Counted from the stretch's first letter, positions 14,483-22,502 are shown. The stretch: 29,917 nt of DNA from Faecalibacterium sp. (GCA_020025795.1 JAHHRK010000006.1:1-29917), one strand, 5' to 3'. Made by a program: numbers and translations. Notes: generated by a model not told the origin, from the letters alone.

Positions 14483-15862
14483 ATGTCCAGCACGTTGATT
14501 TCCACGATTGCAGCAATCGCTACCGCACCCGGTGCCGGCGGCATTGCCGTTGTGCGCTTGTCCGGTCCGGAAAGCTATGCCGTTGCGGAAAAAGTGTTCC
14601 AGCCCATGAACCCGGCAAAATCCGTGCGGGATGCCAAAGGCTATACCGCTTTGTTCGGCAGCTTTTTGGGTCAGAATGGTGTATTTGATAATGGTGTGGC
14701 GCTGTTTTTCCGTGCGCCGCACAGCTATACCGGCGAGGATGTGGTGGAATTGAGCTGCCACGGCGGAACGGCGGTTGCGCGGATTCTGCTGGAAAGCTGC
14801 ATCGCTGCAGGTGCCGAACCGGCAGGCCGCGGCGAATATACGCGCCGTGCGCTTTTGAACGGCAAGCTCAGCCTGACCCAGGCCGAAGCAGTAGCGGATA
14901 TGATCAGCGTGGACAGCCGCCAAGGTGTGGCGCTGGCCAATGCCGCTTTAGACGGTGCACTGGCAAAAGAAATCCGCACCCGGCAGCAGCAGCTTACTGG
15001 CTTGCAGGCGCATTTGACGGCCTGGGTGGATTACCCGGAAGAAGATGTTCCGGCGCTGGAAGATGACCAGCTGACCCAGACGCTTTCGGAAGTGGAACAG
15101 GCGCTGGATCAGCTGATTCGGAATTACGGCGCAGGCGCTGTGCTGCGTCAGGGCGTGGATTGTGCCATTGTGGGCCGCCCCAATGCAGGAAAATCCACCT
15201 TGCTCAACCTGTTGGCAGGCTTTGATCGGGCCATCGTTACCCCGGTGGCAGGCACGACCCGTGATGTGGTGGAGCAGGCCGTTATGGTGGGCGATGTGCG
15301 CCTGAACCTGTTTGATACGGCAGGTGTGCGGGAAACCGAAGATATCGTAGAGGCCGAAGGTATCCGCCGCAGCTGGAAAAAGCTGGAGGAAGCCGGTCTG
15401 GTGCTGGCTGTTTTTGATGGCAGCGAACCGGCAAATGAAGAAGATTTGCGCCTGGCGCAGGCTTGCAAAGGCCGTCCTGCCATTGCGCTCATCAACAAAG
15501 AAGATAAAACGCTGGTGTTTGACACCAAGGCAGTAGAAGATTGCTTTGCCAAGGTGCTGTATGTGAGCTGCAAAGCGCCTTCGGCGCGGCAGGGCATTGC
15601 GGATGCAGTAGAAAAACTGCTCTGCACCCATGCCGTTGACCCCCATGCGGCATCGCTGGCCAACGAGCGCCAGTTGTCCGCCGCCACTCGCGCCCGTGAT
15701 GCAGTTAAGAGTGCACGGGAAGCCGTGGCAATGGGCTTTGGTCTGGATGCAGTGAGTGTCTGCGTGGACGATGCACTGGATGCCTTGTACAGTTTGACCG
15801 GCGAAAATGCCACCGACGCAGTGATTGAACAGGTATTCGAGACCTTCTGCGTGGGCAAATAA
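14483..15862 (+). CDS. mnmE: tRNA modification GTPase MnmE
   Basis: MnmE with MnmG makes the cmnm5 modification at the wobble uridine of certain tRNAs. From ATG 14483 (AAAGGAGG upstream) it has 459 residues. The formyl-THF-binding N-terminal domain starts TIAAIATAPGAGGIAVVRLSG. The G domain shows G1 GRPNAGKST (231-239), G2 TTRD (258-261), G3 DTAG (278-281) and NKED. The C-terminal catalytic motif CVGK (456-459) is intact. Longer in-frame readings run into the khpB terminator and are rejected. mnmG follows 32 nt later. Confidence 0.97.
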   Translation: MSSTLISTIAAIATAPGAGGIAVVRLSGPESYAVAEKVFQPMNPAKSVRDAKGYTALFGSFLGQNGVFDNGVALFFRAPHSYTGEDVVELSCHGGTAVARILLESCIAAGAEPAGRGEYTRRALLNGKLSLTQAEAVADMISVDSRQGVALANAALDGALAKEIRTRQQQLTGLQAHLTAWVDYPEEDVPALEDDQLTQTLSEVEQALDQLIRNYGAGAVLRQGVDCAIVGRPNAGKSTLLNLLAGFDRAIVTPVAGTTRDVVEQAVMVGDVRLNLFDTAGVRETEDIVEAEGIRRSWKKLEEAGLVLAVFDGSEPANEEDLRLAQACKGRPAIALINKEDKTLVFDTKAVEDCFAKVLYVSCKAPSARQGIADAVEKLLCTHAVDPHAASLANERQLSAATRARDAVKSAREAVAMGFGLDAVSVCVDDALDALYSLTGENATDAVIEQVFETFCVGK

Positions 15863-15894
15863 GAGAAACCAAACAGCAAAGAGTGAAAAGATAT

Positions 15895-17772
15895 ATGAAC
15901 CATTTGGGAGATTATGACGTTATCGTGATCGGTGCAGGCCATGCCGGCATCGAAGCCGCCCATGCTGCGGCAAAGTTGGGAGTAAAAACTGCAATTTTTA
16001 CCATGAGCCTGGACAGCATCGGCAATTTGCCCTGTAATCCGTCCATTGGTGGTACTGCAAAGGGTACACTGGTGCGCGAAGTGGACGCACTGGGCGGTCT
16101 GATGGGCATTGCCGCAGACGCAACCTATCTGCAAAGCCGTATGCTGAACAAGGGCAAAGGCCCGGCTGTCCATGCGCTGCGTGTGCAGACAGATCGCCGC
16201 CGCTATCAGGAGTACATGAAGCACGCCTTGGAGCAGACCTCTGGCTTGGATGTAAAACAGGCGGAAATCGCTGCGATTCAGGTGGAAAACGGCCGTGTCG
16301 TGGGTGTTGAGACTACGCTGCACGGTGTTTATGGGGCAAAGTGCGTGGTTTTGGCCACTGGCACCAACCTGGGCGGTAAGATTTTCGTGGGCGATGCCTG
16401 GTATTGGTCTGGCCCGGATGGAATGCACGCAGCGCGCCAGCTGACCGAAAGTCTGGTTCAGGCAGGATTGCCGCTGCGCCGCTTCAAAACCGGTACACCG
16501 GCCCGTGTGCATCGCCGCAGCATCGACTTTTCCAAGCTGGAAGTGCAGCCCGGTGATCCGGAAAATGAGCTGCAGCCCTTCAGCTTTATGACGGATGCTC
16601 CCATGCACAATAAAATGGACTGCTACATTGCATACACCAACCCCACCACGCACAAAATTATTCTGGACAACATCCACCGCAGCCCGCTGTATGGCGGCAT
16701 GATCGAGGGCGTTGGCCCCCGTTACTGCCCGTCTATCGAAGATAAAATCGTGCGCTTTTCGACCAAGGAGCGCCACCCGATTTTTGTGGAGCCTTGCGGA
16801 GAAAATACCGAGGAAATGTATTTGCAGGGTGCCTCCAGTAGCTTGCCGGAAGATGTACAAAACGCTTTTTACCGTAGTATCGTAGGTTTTGAGAATATCG
16901 AAATCATGCGCCCGGCGTATGCTATCGAATATGACTGCGTCGACCCCACCAGCTTGGAGCCCACATTGGAAAGCAAAATCGTGGGTGGCCTGTATGGCGC
17001 AGGCCAGTTTAACGGCACTTCCGGCTATGAAGAAGCAGCTGCCCAGGGCTTGTTGGCAGGCTTAAACGCGGCGCGTCAGGTAAAGGGCGAGAAGCAGCTG
17101 ATTCTACCGCGCCACACCAGCTATTTGGGTACATTGGTGGATGATCTGGTCACAAAGGGCGTTATGGACCCCTATCGCATGATGACCAGCCGCAGCGAAT
17201 ACCGTCTAACTTTGCGCCAGGATAACGCAGATGAGCGCCTGACCCCCATTGGCAGAGAGTATGGCCTGGTGGACGATGCACGCTGGGAACGCTTCACAGC
17301 CCAGCAGGAAGCCAAGAAAAAGGAAATCGCTCGCTTGAAGGAAGCGCGTGTCCGCACGGCTGATTTGTGCGATGCACTGGATAAGGCAGGTTTGACGGCT
17401 GCGCTCATCAAGCGAGAGGGCGGTCCGGCCTATGAATTGCTGCGCCGCCCGGAAATCACCTATTCGCTGATTGAAAGTCTGATCGGTACAGGGGAGGATA
17501 TGAATCCGCTGCTGGCTGAGCGCATTGCAACTGAAATCAAGTATGAGGGTTACATCGCCCGACAGGAACGCATGATTCGGGATGTGGCACGCCACGAGCA
17601 GACTCAGATTCCGGAAGATTTTGACTATGCGGCACAGACCGGCCTGACGCTGGAGGCAAGAGAAAAGCTTTCTAAGATTCGCCCACACAATTTGGCGCAG
17701 GCAGGACGGATTCCCGGCGTTTCGCCCAGCGATATTGCACAGCTGAGCGTGGCTTTATTTGCGAATAAATGA
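15895..17772 (+). CDS. mnmG: tRNA uridine modification enzyme MnmG (GidA)
   Basis: MnmG is the FAD-binding partner of MnmE in wobble-uridine modification. From ATG 15895 it has 625 residues. The dinucleotide fold is VIVIGAGHAGIEAA (GAGHAG at 13-18). The family motifs PCNPSIGGTAKG and GLYGAGQFNGTSGYEEAAAQG, the YLGTLVDDLVTKG region, and MMTSRSEYRLTLRQDNAD are present. The ribosome site is weak for both ATG 15895 and GTG 15883, so the start is uncertain by four codons. It follows mnmE and is followed by a parS site and rsmG, as in B. subtilis. Confidence 0.96.
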   Translation: MNHLGDYDVIVIGAGHAGIEAAHAAAKLGVKTAIFTMSLDSIGNLPCNPSIGGTAKGTLVREVDALGGLMGIAADATYLQSRMLNKGKGPAVHALRVQTDRRRYQEYMKHALEQTSGLDVKQAEIAAIQVENGRVVGVETTLHGVYGAKCVVLATGTNLGGKIFVGDAWYWSGPDGMHAARQLTESLVQAGLPLRRFKTGTPARVHRRSIDFSKLEVQPGDPENELQPFSFMTDAPMHNKMDCYIAYTNPTTHKIILDNIHRSPLYGGMIEGVGPRYCPSIEDKIVRFSTKERHPIFVEPCGENTEEMYLQGASSSLPEDVQNAFYRSIVGFENIEIMRPAYAIEYDCVDPTSLEPTLESKIVGGLYGAGQFNGTSGYEEAAAQGLLAGLNAARQVKGEKQLILPRHTSYLGTLVDDLVTKGVMDPYRMMTSRSEYRLTLRQDNADERLTPIGREYGLVDDARWERFTAQQEAKKKEIARLKEARVRTADLCDALDKAGLTAALIKREGGPAYELLRRPEITYSLIESLIGTGEDMNPLLAERIATEIKYEGYIARQERMIRDVARHEQTQIPEDFDYAAQTGLTLEAREKLSKIRPHNLAQAGRIPGVSPSDIAQLSVALFANK

Positions 17773-17841
17773 CGATAAAACGATAATATGTTTTTACTTT
17801 CGCCGCGAAAATTGACGAAAAGACGAAAAAAGGAGAAAAAA

Positions 17842-17857
17842 TGTTCCACGTGGAACA
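17842..17857. promoter_or_regulatory. parS site 1 (at the rsmG start)
   Basis: A perfect 16-bp palindrome TGTTCCACGTGGAACA, matching the parS consensus bound by ParB/Spo0J (TGTTNCACGTGAAACA in B. subtilis). It lies between two possible rsmG start codons (17841 and 17871). Confidence 0.95.
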
Positions 17858-17870
17858 TAAGGAGAAAGTT

Positions 17871-18578
17871 ATGATCGATAAAAGCAGATTGGAAGCAAAA
17901 GTGGCTGCCTGCGGCATCGCTTTGAGCGGTGCACAGCTGGATCAGCTGGACCGTTACGCCGAAGTTCTGGTGGAATATAATCAAAAAGTCAACCTGACTG
18001 CAATCACCGATCCGGAAGGCATCGAGGATAAGCACTTTGTGGATAGTCTGCTGTTTGCCAGCCAGCCGCAGGTGGCAGGCCGCATGGTGGACGTAGGCAC
18101 AGGCGCAGGCTTTCCCGGCATTGTGGCAAAAATTTACAAGCCGGATTTGGATTTGACACTGATGGAGCCGACGGGCAAGCGTGTGACCTTTTTGCAGTAT
18201 GCCTGCGAGCAGCTGGGTCTGACTGGCGTAGAATTCGCCAAGGAGCGCGCCGAAGAAGCAGCACGTAAGCAGTGGCGCGAAGCATTTGACTTGGCAGGCG
18301 CACGCGCTGTGGCTTCGCTGCCGGTTTTAGCGGAATACTGCCTGCCGCTGGTAAAGATCGGCGGCTCGTTCTTGGCAATGAAAGGCTCTGCCGCAGCGGA
18401 TGAACTGACCGCAGCACGCGGCGCAATTCAAAAGCTGGGCGGAAAACTGGTCACCATGCAGGATTTGACCTTGCCAAACGGCGATCCACGCAGCTTGATT
18501 TTGTGCGAAAAGGTGTCGGCTACGCCCAGCGTCTATCCGCGAAACGGCGGAAAAATTGCAAAAGCACCGCTTAAGTAA
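17871..18578 (+). CDS. rsmG: 16S rRNA m7G527 methyltransferase RsmG (GidB)
   Basis: RsmG methylates N7 of G527 in 16S rRNA using SAM; loss gives low-level streptomycin resistance in several bacteria. The 235-residue product carries NQKVNLTAITDPEGIEDKHF and the SAM motif DVGTGAGFPG (74-83), then KRVTFLQY and the GARAVASLPVL stretch. The start at 17871 has GGAGAAAG upstream. An in-frame ATG at 17841 also has AGGAG upstream and would add ten residues encoded largely by the parS palindrome; the shorter form starts at the conserved domain and is preferred. Confidence 0.95.
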   Translation: MIDKSRLEAKVAACGIALSGAQLDQLDRYAEVLVEYNQKVNLTAITDPEGIEDKHFVDSLLFASQPQVAGRMVDVGTGAGFPGIVAKIYKPDLDLTLMEPTGKRVTFLQYACEQLGLTGVEFAKERAEEAARKQWREAFDLAGARAVASLPVLAEYCLPLVKIGGSFLAMKGSAAADELTAARGAIQKLGGKLVTMQDLTLPNGDPRSLILCEKVSATPSVYPRNGGKIAKAPLK

Positions 18579-18992
18579 GAGAATTGTGCAGCATTTCTAC
18601 ATGGAATCTTGTTGACGGAATCTGTGTATGCATGCATAAATATACAAAAGAAGTGACTGAGCTTGTGGCTCAGTCACTTCTTTTTTGTTCGCCGCGCATC
18701 GACACAAGACAGAATTCGACACTGCGAAAAAGCAAGAAAAAGCATGGGAAATGTCGACGAATGTGGGAAATAAATCGCAAAGGATGACTGATTTTTTGCT
18801 TTTATGCTATTTAGTGCGTTACAGCGACAAAATTGGTGGGCTTTTTTGTAGCTTTTGGGCGGGAACGGGCGAACGCTTTTCCGTGCAGGGCCGAAAAAAG
18901 TGTGGTAAAGTATCCCCATAAACCATAATACCTTGTCCAATCATGAATAGGGAGCCGGAATACTGGTGATTTGTTGGAAAGGAGGTCTTTCA
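18579..18992. other. rsmG-noc intergenic region
   Basis: This 414-nt gap holds a 12-bp palindrome TATGCATGCATA (18627-18638), the rsmG terminator, and two TGGGAAAT direct repeats (18745-18752, 18764-18771) that resemble half of a Noc-binding site. A possible extended -10 (TGGTAAAGT, 18903-18911) lies 82 nt before noc. No gene is seen. Confidence 0.6.
18646..18686 (+). terminator. Intrinsic terminator after rsmG
   Basis: AAAAGAAGTGACTGAGC pairs perfectly with its complement around a 5-nt loop and ends in a T run. It begins 68 nt after the rsmG stop. Confidence 0.95.
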
Positions 18993-19802
18993 ATGAGGTT
19001 TCGGCGGGAAAAGCCGGCGGGAAAGCTCTTGCTATTGTCGCCGGATCAGATCGCGCCTAGTCCCTGGCAAGCGAGAACCGTATTTTCACCGGAAGAAATT
19101 GATTCGCTTGCAGAAAGTATTCGGCAAAATGGCCTGTTACAGCCGATTTCGGTACGTCGGTATGAGGAAAACTATCAGCTCATCGCAGGAGAAAGACGTC
19201 TGCGGGCCTGCATCCGGGCAGGTTTGGAGAAAATACCGGCTATTTTATACGATCAGACGGACGATCAAGTGGCCGCGCTGGGTCTTTTGGAAAACATGCA
19301 GCGGCGTGATTTGAATCCTTTCGATCAGGCAAGAGGGATTCGGGATGTTATGGAGCTTTGGGGGTGCAGCCAGGCAGAAGCAGCTACACGTTTGGGCTTG
19401 GCACAGCCTACTTTAGCGAATAAATTGCGGCTTTTACAGCTTTCGGAAGTGCAACAACACTACATATTAGACAATGCTCTGACAGAACGGCACGCACGCA
19501 GCGTTTTGCGCCTGCCGGAAAAGGATCGAATGCCTGCGCTGAAGCACATGGCGCGCTATAAAATGACAGTGCGGGCAGCAGATTTATATGTAGAGCAGCT
19601 TTTAAGTCAGAAAAAACCGCCGCCCAAGCGTACAGCGATGGTGCGGGATGTGCGTATTTTTCTCAATACAATCAATAAAGCAATTCGTCTCATGACAGAT
19701 AACGGTGTTCCAGCTAGTACAACCAAGCGGGAAGGAGAGGGATACGTGGAATACACGGTGCGCATCCCTACGACGGTTGGTTCGGACTCCTCGGAACACT
19801 AA
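18993..19802 (+). CDS. noc: Nucleoid occlusion protein Noc (ParB paralogue)
   Basis: Noc is a ParB-family CTPase clamp that binds its own DNA sites and blocks division over the nucleoid. From ATG 18993 (AAAGGAGG 8 nt ahead) it has 269 residues. It shows the ParB-like domain with GERRLRA (66-72) and ENMQRR (100-105), the helix-turn-helix (about 122-150), and a C-terminal dimer domain beginning VRDVRIFLNTINKAI, typical of Noc. The residues that set Noc versus ParB specificity are Noc-like: Q138, K144, R166 (plus Q149 where Noc of B. subtilis has K). A perfect Noc site lies 0.6 kb downstream. The N-terminus before the ParB domain is only about 12 residues and lacks an obvious amphipathic membrane helix. 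It lies between rsmG and soj as in B. subtilis. Confidence 0.93.
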   Translation: MRFRREKPAGKLLLLSPDQIAPSPWQARTVFSPEEIDSLAESIRQNGLLQPISVRRYEENYQLIAGERRLRACIRAGLEKIPAILYDQTDDQVAALGLLENMQRRDLNPFDQARGIRDVMELWGCSQAEAATRLGLAQPTLANKLRLLQLSEVQQHYILDNALTERHARSVLRLPEKDRMPALKHMARYKMTVRAADLYVEQLLSQKKPPPKRTAMVRDVRIFLNTINKAIRLMTDNGVPASTTKREGEGYVEYTVRIPTTVGSDSSEH

Positions 19803-19860
19803 ATTTGGTTCGCCCCCTGTCTTGCAGGGTAAAAATAATCATAAGTATCGACCCTTAACA

Positions 19861-19900
19861 CACAAAAAGCCCACTCCCGGTAGGGAGAGGGCTTTTTGTG
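19861..19900. terminator. Bidirectional terminator after noc
   Basis: CACAAAAAGCCCACTCCC pairs with GGGAGAGGGCTTTTTGTG (one A/A mismatch) around a GGTA loop, with A/T runs on both sides. It lies 58 nt after the noc stop, just before parS 2. Confidence 0.92.
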
Positions 19901-19909
19901 TATAGAAAA

Positions 19910-19925
19910 TGTTCCACGTGGAACA
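19910..19925. promoter_or_regulatory. parS site 2
   Basis: Perfect palindrome TGTTCCACGTGGAACA, 9 nt beyond the noc terminator. Confidence 0.95.
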
Positions 19926-20358
19926 TTTTGAGCTTTTTGCAGAGGAAAAGTCGTTTTTTGTCGCAGAAAAGCAATCATGCAGCGGTAGAATGGTAAGGAT
20001 TGTTCCATAACAAATAGAAATCTCACCGTAAAAGCTGCGGAGAAAAGAGAAAATTCGCGGCCGAATCTGTCTTTAGCCGAAAAAAAGAGAAAAGTGATTG
20101 TAAACGCGTGGAATAGTGGCTCATATCGGTTCTGGGCGTATTTGTCCACGATAGCTCCGAAATACGGTAACACGGCAAGCGGATAGAAAAAATCCAGCAA
20201 ACGCAGATTCACACGGGAAAAAGCAAAGATTGCGTGCAGGAAAGCGAGTTGTCGTGCTTGGAAAGATACAAATCAAACGGAAAAAGGTGCTCTTGGGCCG
20301 TAGAGAGCAAAGAAAGGCAAGTAAAAGAAAAGCTTTTACAGCCGGATTCCCTCAGAAA

Positions 20359-20374
20359 TGTTCCACGTGGAACA
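20359..20374. promoter_or_regulatory. parS site 3
   Basis: Perfect palindrome TGTTCCACGTGGAACA, 30 bp before the Noc-binding site. Confidence 0.95.
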
Positions 20375-20404
20375 TTTTAAAGAACGTGGACGGAAAATCA
20401 TTTA

Positions 20405-20420
20405 TATTTCCCGGGAAATA
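20405..20420. promoter_or_regulatory. Noc-binding site (NBS)
   Basis: The 16-bp perfect palindrome TATTTCCCGGGAAATA contains the full B. subtilis NBS consensus ATTTCCCGGGAAAT. It lies in the noc-soj gap between parS 3 and parS 4, and the nearby Noc protein has NBS-type specificity residues. Confidence 0.88.
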
Positions 20421-20602
20421 ATAGAAAAAAGGTTTCTTGCGATAATAGAAAACTACAAAAGCAAGCAGTGAAAGAGCTTTATAAAGATAGCTGTGCTGTG
20501 GGACAAAAGCGCAGCTTCTTATGGGGAGAACACTACCTTATATATAAGGGGCTATTTGCGAAAAGGTATACAGAGGTATTTGCACGAATTCGGCTGCGAA
20601 AA

Positions 20603-20618
20603 TGTTCCACATGGAACA
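20603..20618. promoter_or_regulatory. parS site 4 (central variant)
   Basis: TGTTCCACATGGAACA differs from the other copies by one base in the central CG step (now CA), so it is no longer a perfect palindrome at the centre. Binding may be weaker. Confidence 0.85.
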
Positions 20619-20669
20619 TTTTCTGGCAAAAAGCAAACTTTCGGCGAAAATCTGCTCAAAAAGGCAAAA

Positions 20670-20685
20670 TGTTCCACGTGGAACA
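20670..20685. promoter_or_regulatory. parS site 5
   Basis: Perfect palindrome TGTTCCACGTGGAACA, 22 bp before the -35 region of the soj promoter; ParB loaded here could affect soj-spo0J transcription. Confidence 0.95.
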
Positions 20686-20706
20686 AAAGAAAAACGCCGG
20701 AGAGCA

Positions 20707-20735
20707 TTTCAAACCCGGTATATTTGTGATATACT
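20707..20735 (+). promoter_or_regulatory. soj-spo0J promoter
   Basis: TTTCAA (20707-20712) and TATACT (20730-20735) are separated by 17 bp. The -10 is good and the -35 weak. It lies 60 nt ahead of the soj ATG. Confidence 0.5.
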
Positions 20736-20795
20736 ATAAAAACAGTGCAGAGTGCACTCAAAATACGTGAAAAGAACAACCAAGGGAGGAAAAGC

Positions 20796-21566
20796 ATGGC
20801 AAAAATCGTTGTAATCGCAAACCAAAAGGGCGGTGTAGGTAAAACTACTACCGCTGTGAACCTTTCCTCCTGTGTGGCGGCACTGGGAAAGCGTGTCCTG
20901 ATCATTGATTTGGACCCGCAGGGCAACACCACCAGCGGATATGGCGTAACAAAACGCAGCGTAGAAGCCGGTGCGTATGAACTTTTGATTGGTGAGGCTA
21001 CGGCTGAGCAGGTAATCCGCAAAACGGACTTCCGTGCAGACCTGATTCCCTCCAATACCCAGTTGGCAGGTGCTTCGCTGGAGCTGATCGACGTTCCGGA
21101 ACGTCAGCTCTGCCTGCGGAAAGCACTGGCACCCATCACGAATCACTACGATTTCATCTTTATCGACTGCCCGCCCAGCCTGGATTTGCTCACACTGAAC
21201 GGACTTTGCGCTTGTGACAGCGTTTTGATCCCGATTCAGTGCGAATATTACGCGCTGGAAGGTCTGAGCGAACTGATGAGCACGCTGAAAACCGTGCGGA
21301 AAAAGTACAATTCCTATCTGGATGTGGAAGGCGTGGTCTTTACCATGTATTCCGGCCGTTTGAATCTGACCATCCAGGTTGTGGAGCAGGTCAAGAAATT
21401 TTTCGGCGATAAGGTGTACAAAACGACAATTCCTCGTACCGTGCGCCTGTCCGAAGCTCCCAGCTATGGTCAGCCCATCAATTTCTATGACCCCAACGGC
21501 AAGGGCACCGCAGCATATGTGGATTTGGCCCTGGAATTTGTACATAATAACCGTCATCGGGAATAA
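20796..21566 (+). CDS. soj: Chromosome partitioning ATPase Soj (ParA)
   Basis: Soj is a ParA ATPase that works with ParB in origin segregation and, in B. subtilis, regulates DnaA. From ATG 20796 (GGGAGGA upstream) it has 256 residues. The deviant Walker A is KGGVGKTT (11-18) with the signature lysine K11. Walker A' is visible as LIIDLDPQGN, Walker B as FIFIDCPPSLDLL. The C-terminal region has the family's IPRTVRLSEAPSYGQPI. The N-terminus starts directly at the fold with no helix-turn-helix extension, typical of chromosomal ParA. spo0J follows 18 nt later. Confidence 0.97.
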   Translation: MAKIVVIANQKGGVGKTTTAVNLSSCVAALGKRVLIIDLDPQGNTTSGYGVTKRSVEAGAYELLIGEATAEQVIRKTDFRADLIPSNTQLAGASLELIDVPERQLCLRKALAPITNHYDFIFIDCPPSLDLLTLNGLCACDSVLIPIQCEYYALEGLSELMSTLKTVRKKYNSYLDVEGVVFTMYSGRLNLTIQVVEQVKKFFGDKVYKTTIPRTVRLSEAPSYGQPINFYDPNGKGTAAYVDLALEFVHNNRHRE

Positions 21567-21584
21567 AAGGGAGGTTTTGAGAGA

Positions 21585-22460
21585 ATGGCAAGAGGAAAAG
21601 GCGGTCTGGGCCGCGGTCTGGACAGCCTGTTTGAAGATGCGACCCCCAGTGCGTCCGGTGGCGTAGATACACTGCCACTGCGGGATATTGAGCCGGACCC
21701 CGACCAGCCCCGTAAAACATTTACGGACGAAACTTTGTACGAGCTGTCGGCTTCTATTGCAGAGCATGGCCTGCTGCAGCCCATTGCGGTGCGTCCTCGT
21801 GCCCAGGGCGGCTACATTATTATTGCGGGCGAACGTCGCTGGCGTGCAGCACGCATGGCTGGTTTGACCGAAGTTCCGGTTATTATTAAGGACGTCACCG
21901 ATCAGCAGGCAATGGAGCTGGCTTTGATCGAGAATATTCAGCGCGAAGATCTGGACCCTGTGGAGCAGGCGATGGGTATTCAGGAGCTGATGGATCGGTG
22001 CGATTTGACCCAGGAAACGGCGGCAGCTCGTCTGGGCAAGAGCCGTTCTTCGCTGGCAAACAGCCTGCGCCTGTTGAATTTGCCTGCCGATGTGCTGGAG
22101 CTGCTGAAGAACGGTGAGCTTTCTATTGGTCATGCCAAGGTAATTTTGGGCTTGCCTACGTCAGATTTGCAAAGCGCTGCGGCTGCACAGATCGTTGAAC
22201 TGGATTTGAATGTGCGCCAGACCGAAATGCTGTGCAAGAAGCTGCTGGAAGAGCCGAAACCCGAAAAGCCGGAAACCTTGCGTCCGGCTCTGCCTACGGA
22301 AGTGGAGCTGAGCCTGAAGGAAGTTTTGGGCAACGAGGTCAAAGTCAGCTATAAAAAGGGAAAAGGCGCACTGACCGTGCATTTCTATTCGGATGCACAG
22401 CTGCGCGCTTTTGCGAACCTTTTGGGCCAGTACGACAAGACTGGCGAATCGAGTAAATAA
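21585..22460 (+). CDS. spo0J: Chromosome partitioning protein ParB (Spo0J)
   Basis: ParB binds parS, closes as a CTP-dependent sliding clamp and recruits SMC to the origin. The 291-residue product has the ParA-stimulating N-terminal motif KGGLGRGLDSLF (5-16), CTP-binding motifs GERRWRA (83-89) and ENIQRE (116-121), a helix-turn-helix (about 141-166) and a C-terminal dimer domain after a short linker. Specificity positions are ParB-like: R154 and G182, with S160 and N165. GGGAGG precedes the ATG. It is in an operon with soj and lies within 5 kb of five parS sites. Confidence 0.97.
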   Translation: MARGKGGLGRGLDSLFEDATPSASGGVDTLPLRDIEPDPDQPRKTFTDETLYELSASIAEHGLLQPIAVRPRAQGGYIIIAGERRWRAARMAGLTEVPVIIKDVTDQQAMELALIENIQREDLDPVEQAMGIQELMDRCDLTQETAAARLGKSRSSLANSLRLLNLPADVLELLKNGELSIGHAKVILGLPTSDLQSAAAAQIVELDLNVRQTEMLCKKLLEEPKPEKPETLRPALPTEVELSLKEVLGNEVKVSYKKGKGALTVHFYSDAQLRAFANLLGQYDKTGESSK

Positions 22461-22502
22461 GTATTAAAATAACGAATTAACGTTATTTCAGGAGGAAAAA
22501 CC

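Larger units (their letters stand above)
19803..20795. other. Non-coding centromere island between noc and soj
   Basis: This 993-nt gap has no convincing gene. It holds one terminator, four parS sites, one perfect Noc-binding site, an A/T-rich palindrome CCTTATATATAAGG (20536-20549) and the soj promoter. Frames open across it are interrupted by the palindromes and have no ribosome sites or recognisable domains. Confidence 0.85.

Noticed and set aside
18591..18608. Possible decayed parS (ATTTCTACATGGAATC) after rsmG
   Set aside because: About 11 of 16 bases match; this is too weak to call.
19799..20212. A 137-codon minus-strand frame in the noc-soj gap
   Set aside because: It reads through the terminator and parS 2, has no good ribosome site and no recognisable domain.
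20468..20770. A 100-codon plus-strand frame ahead of soj
   Set aside because: It contains parS 4 and parS 5 and the soj promoter; the repeated CSTWN is just the translated parS.
22461..22502. T-box leader for serS
   Set aside because: The gap is only 42 nt; there is a small hairpin but no room for specifier or antiterminator elements.
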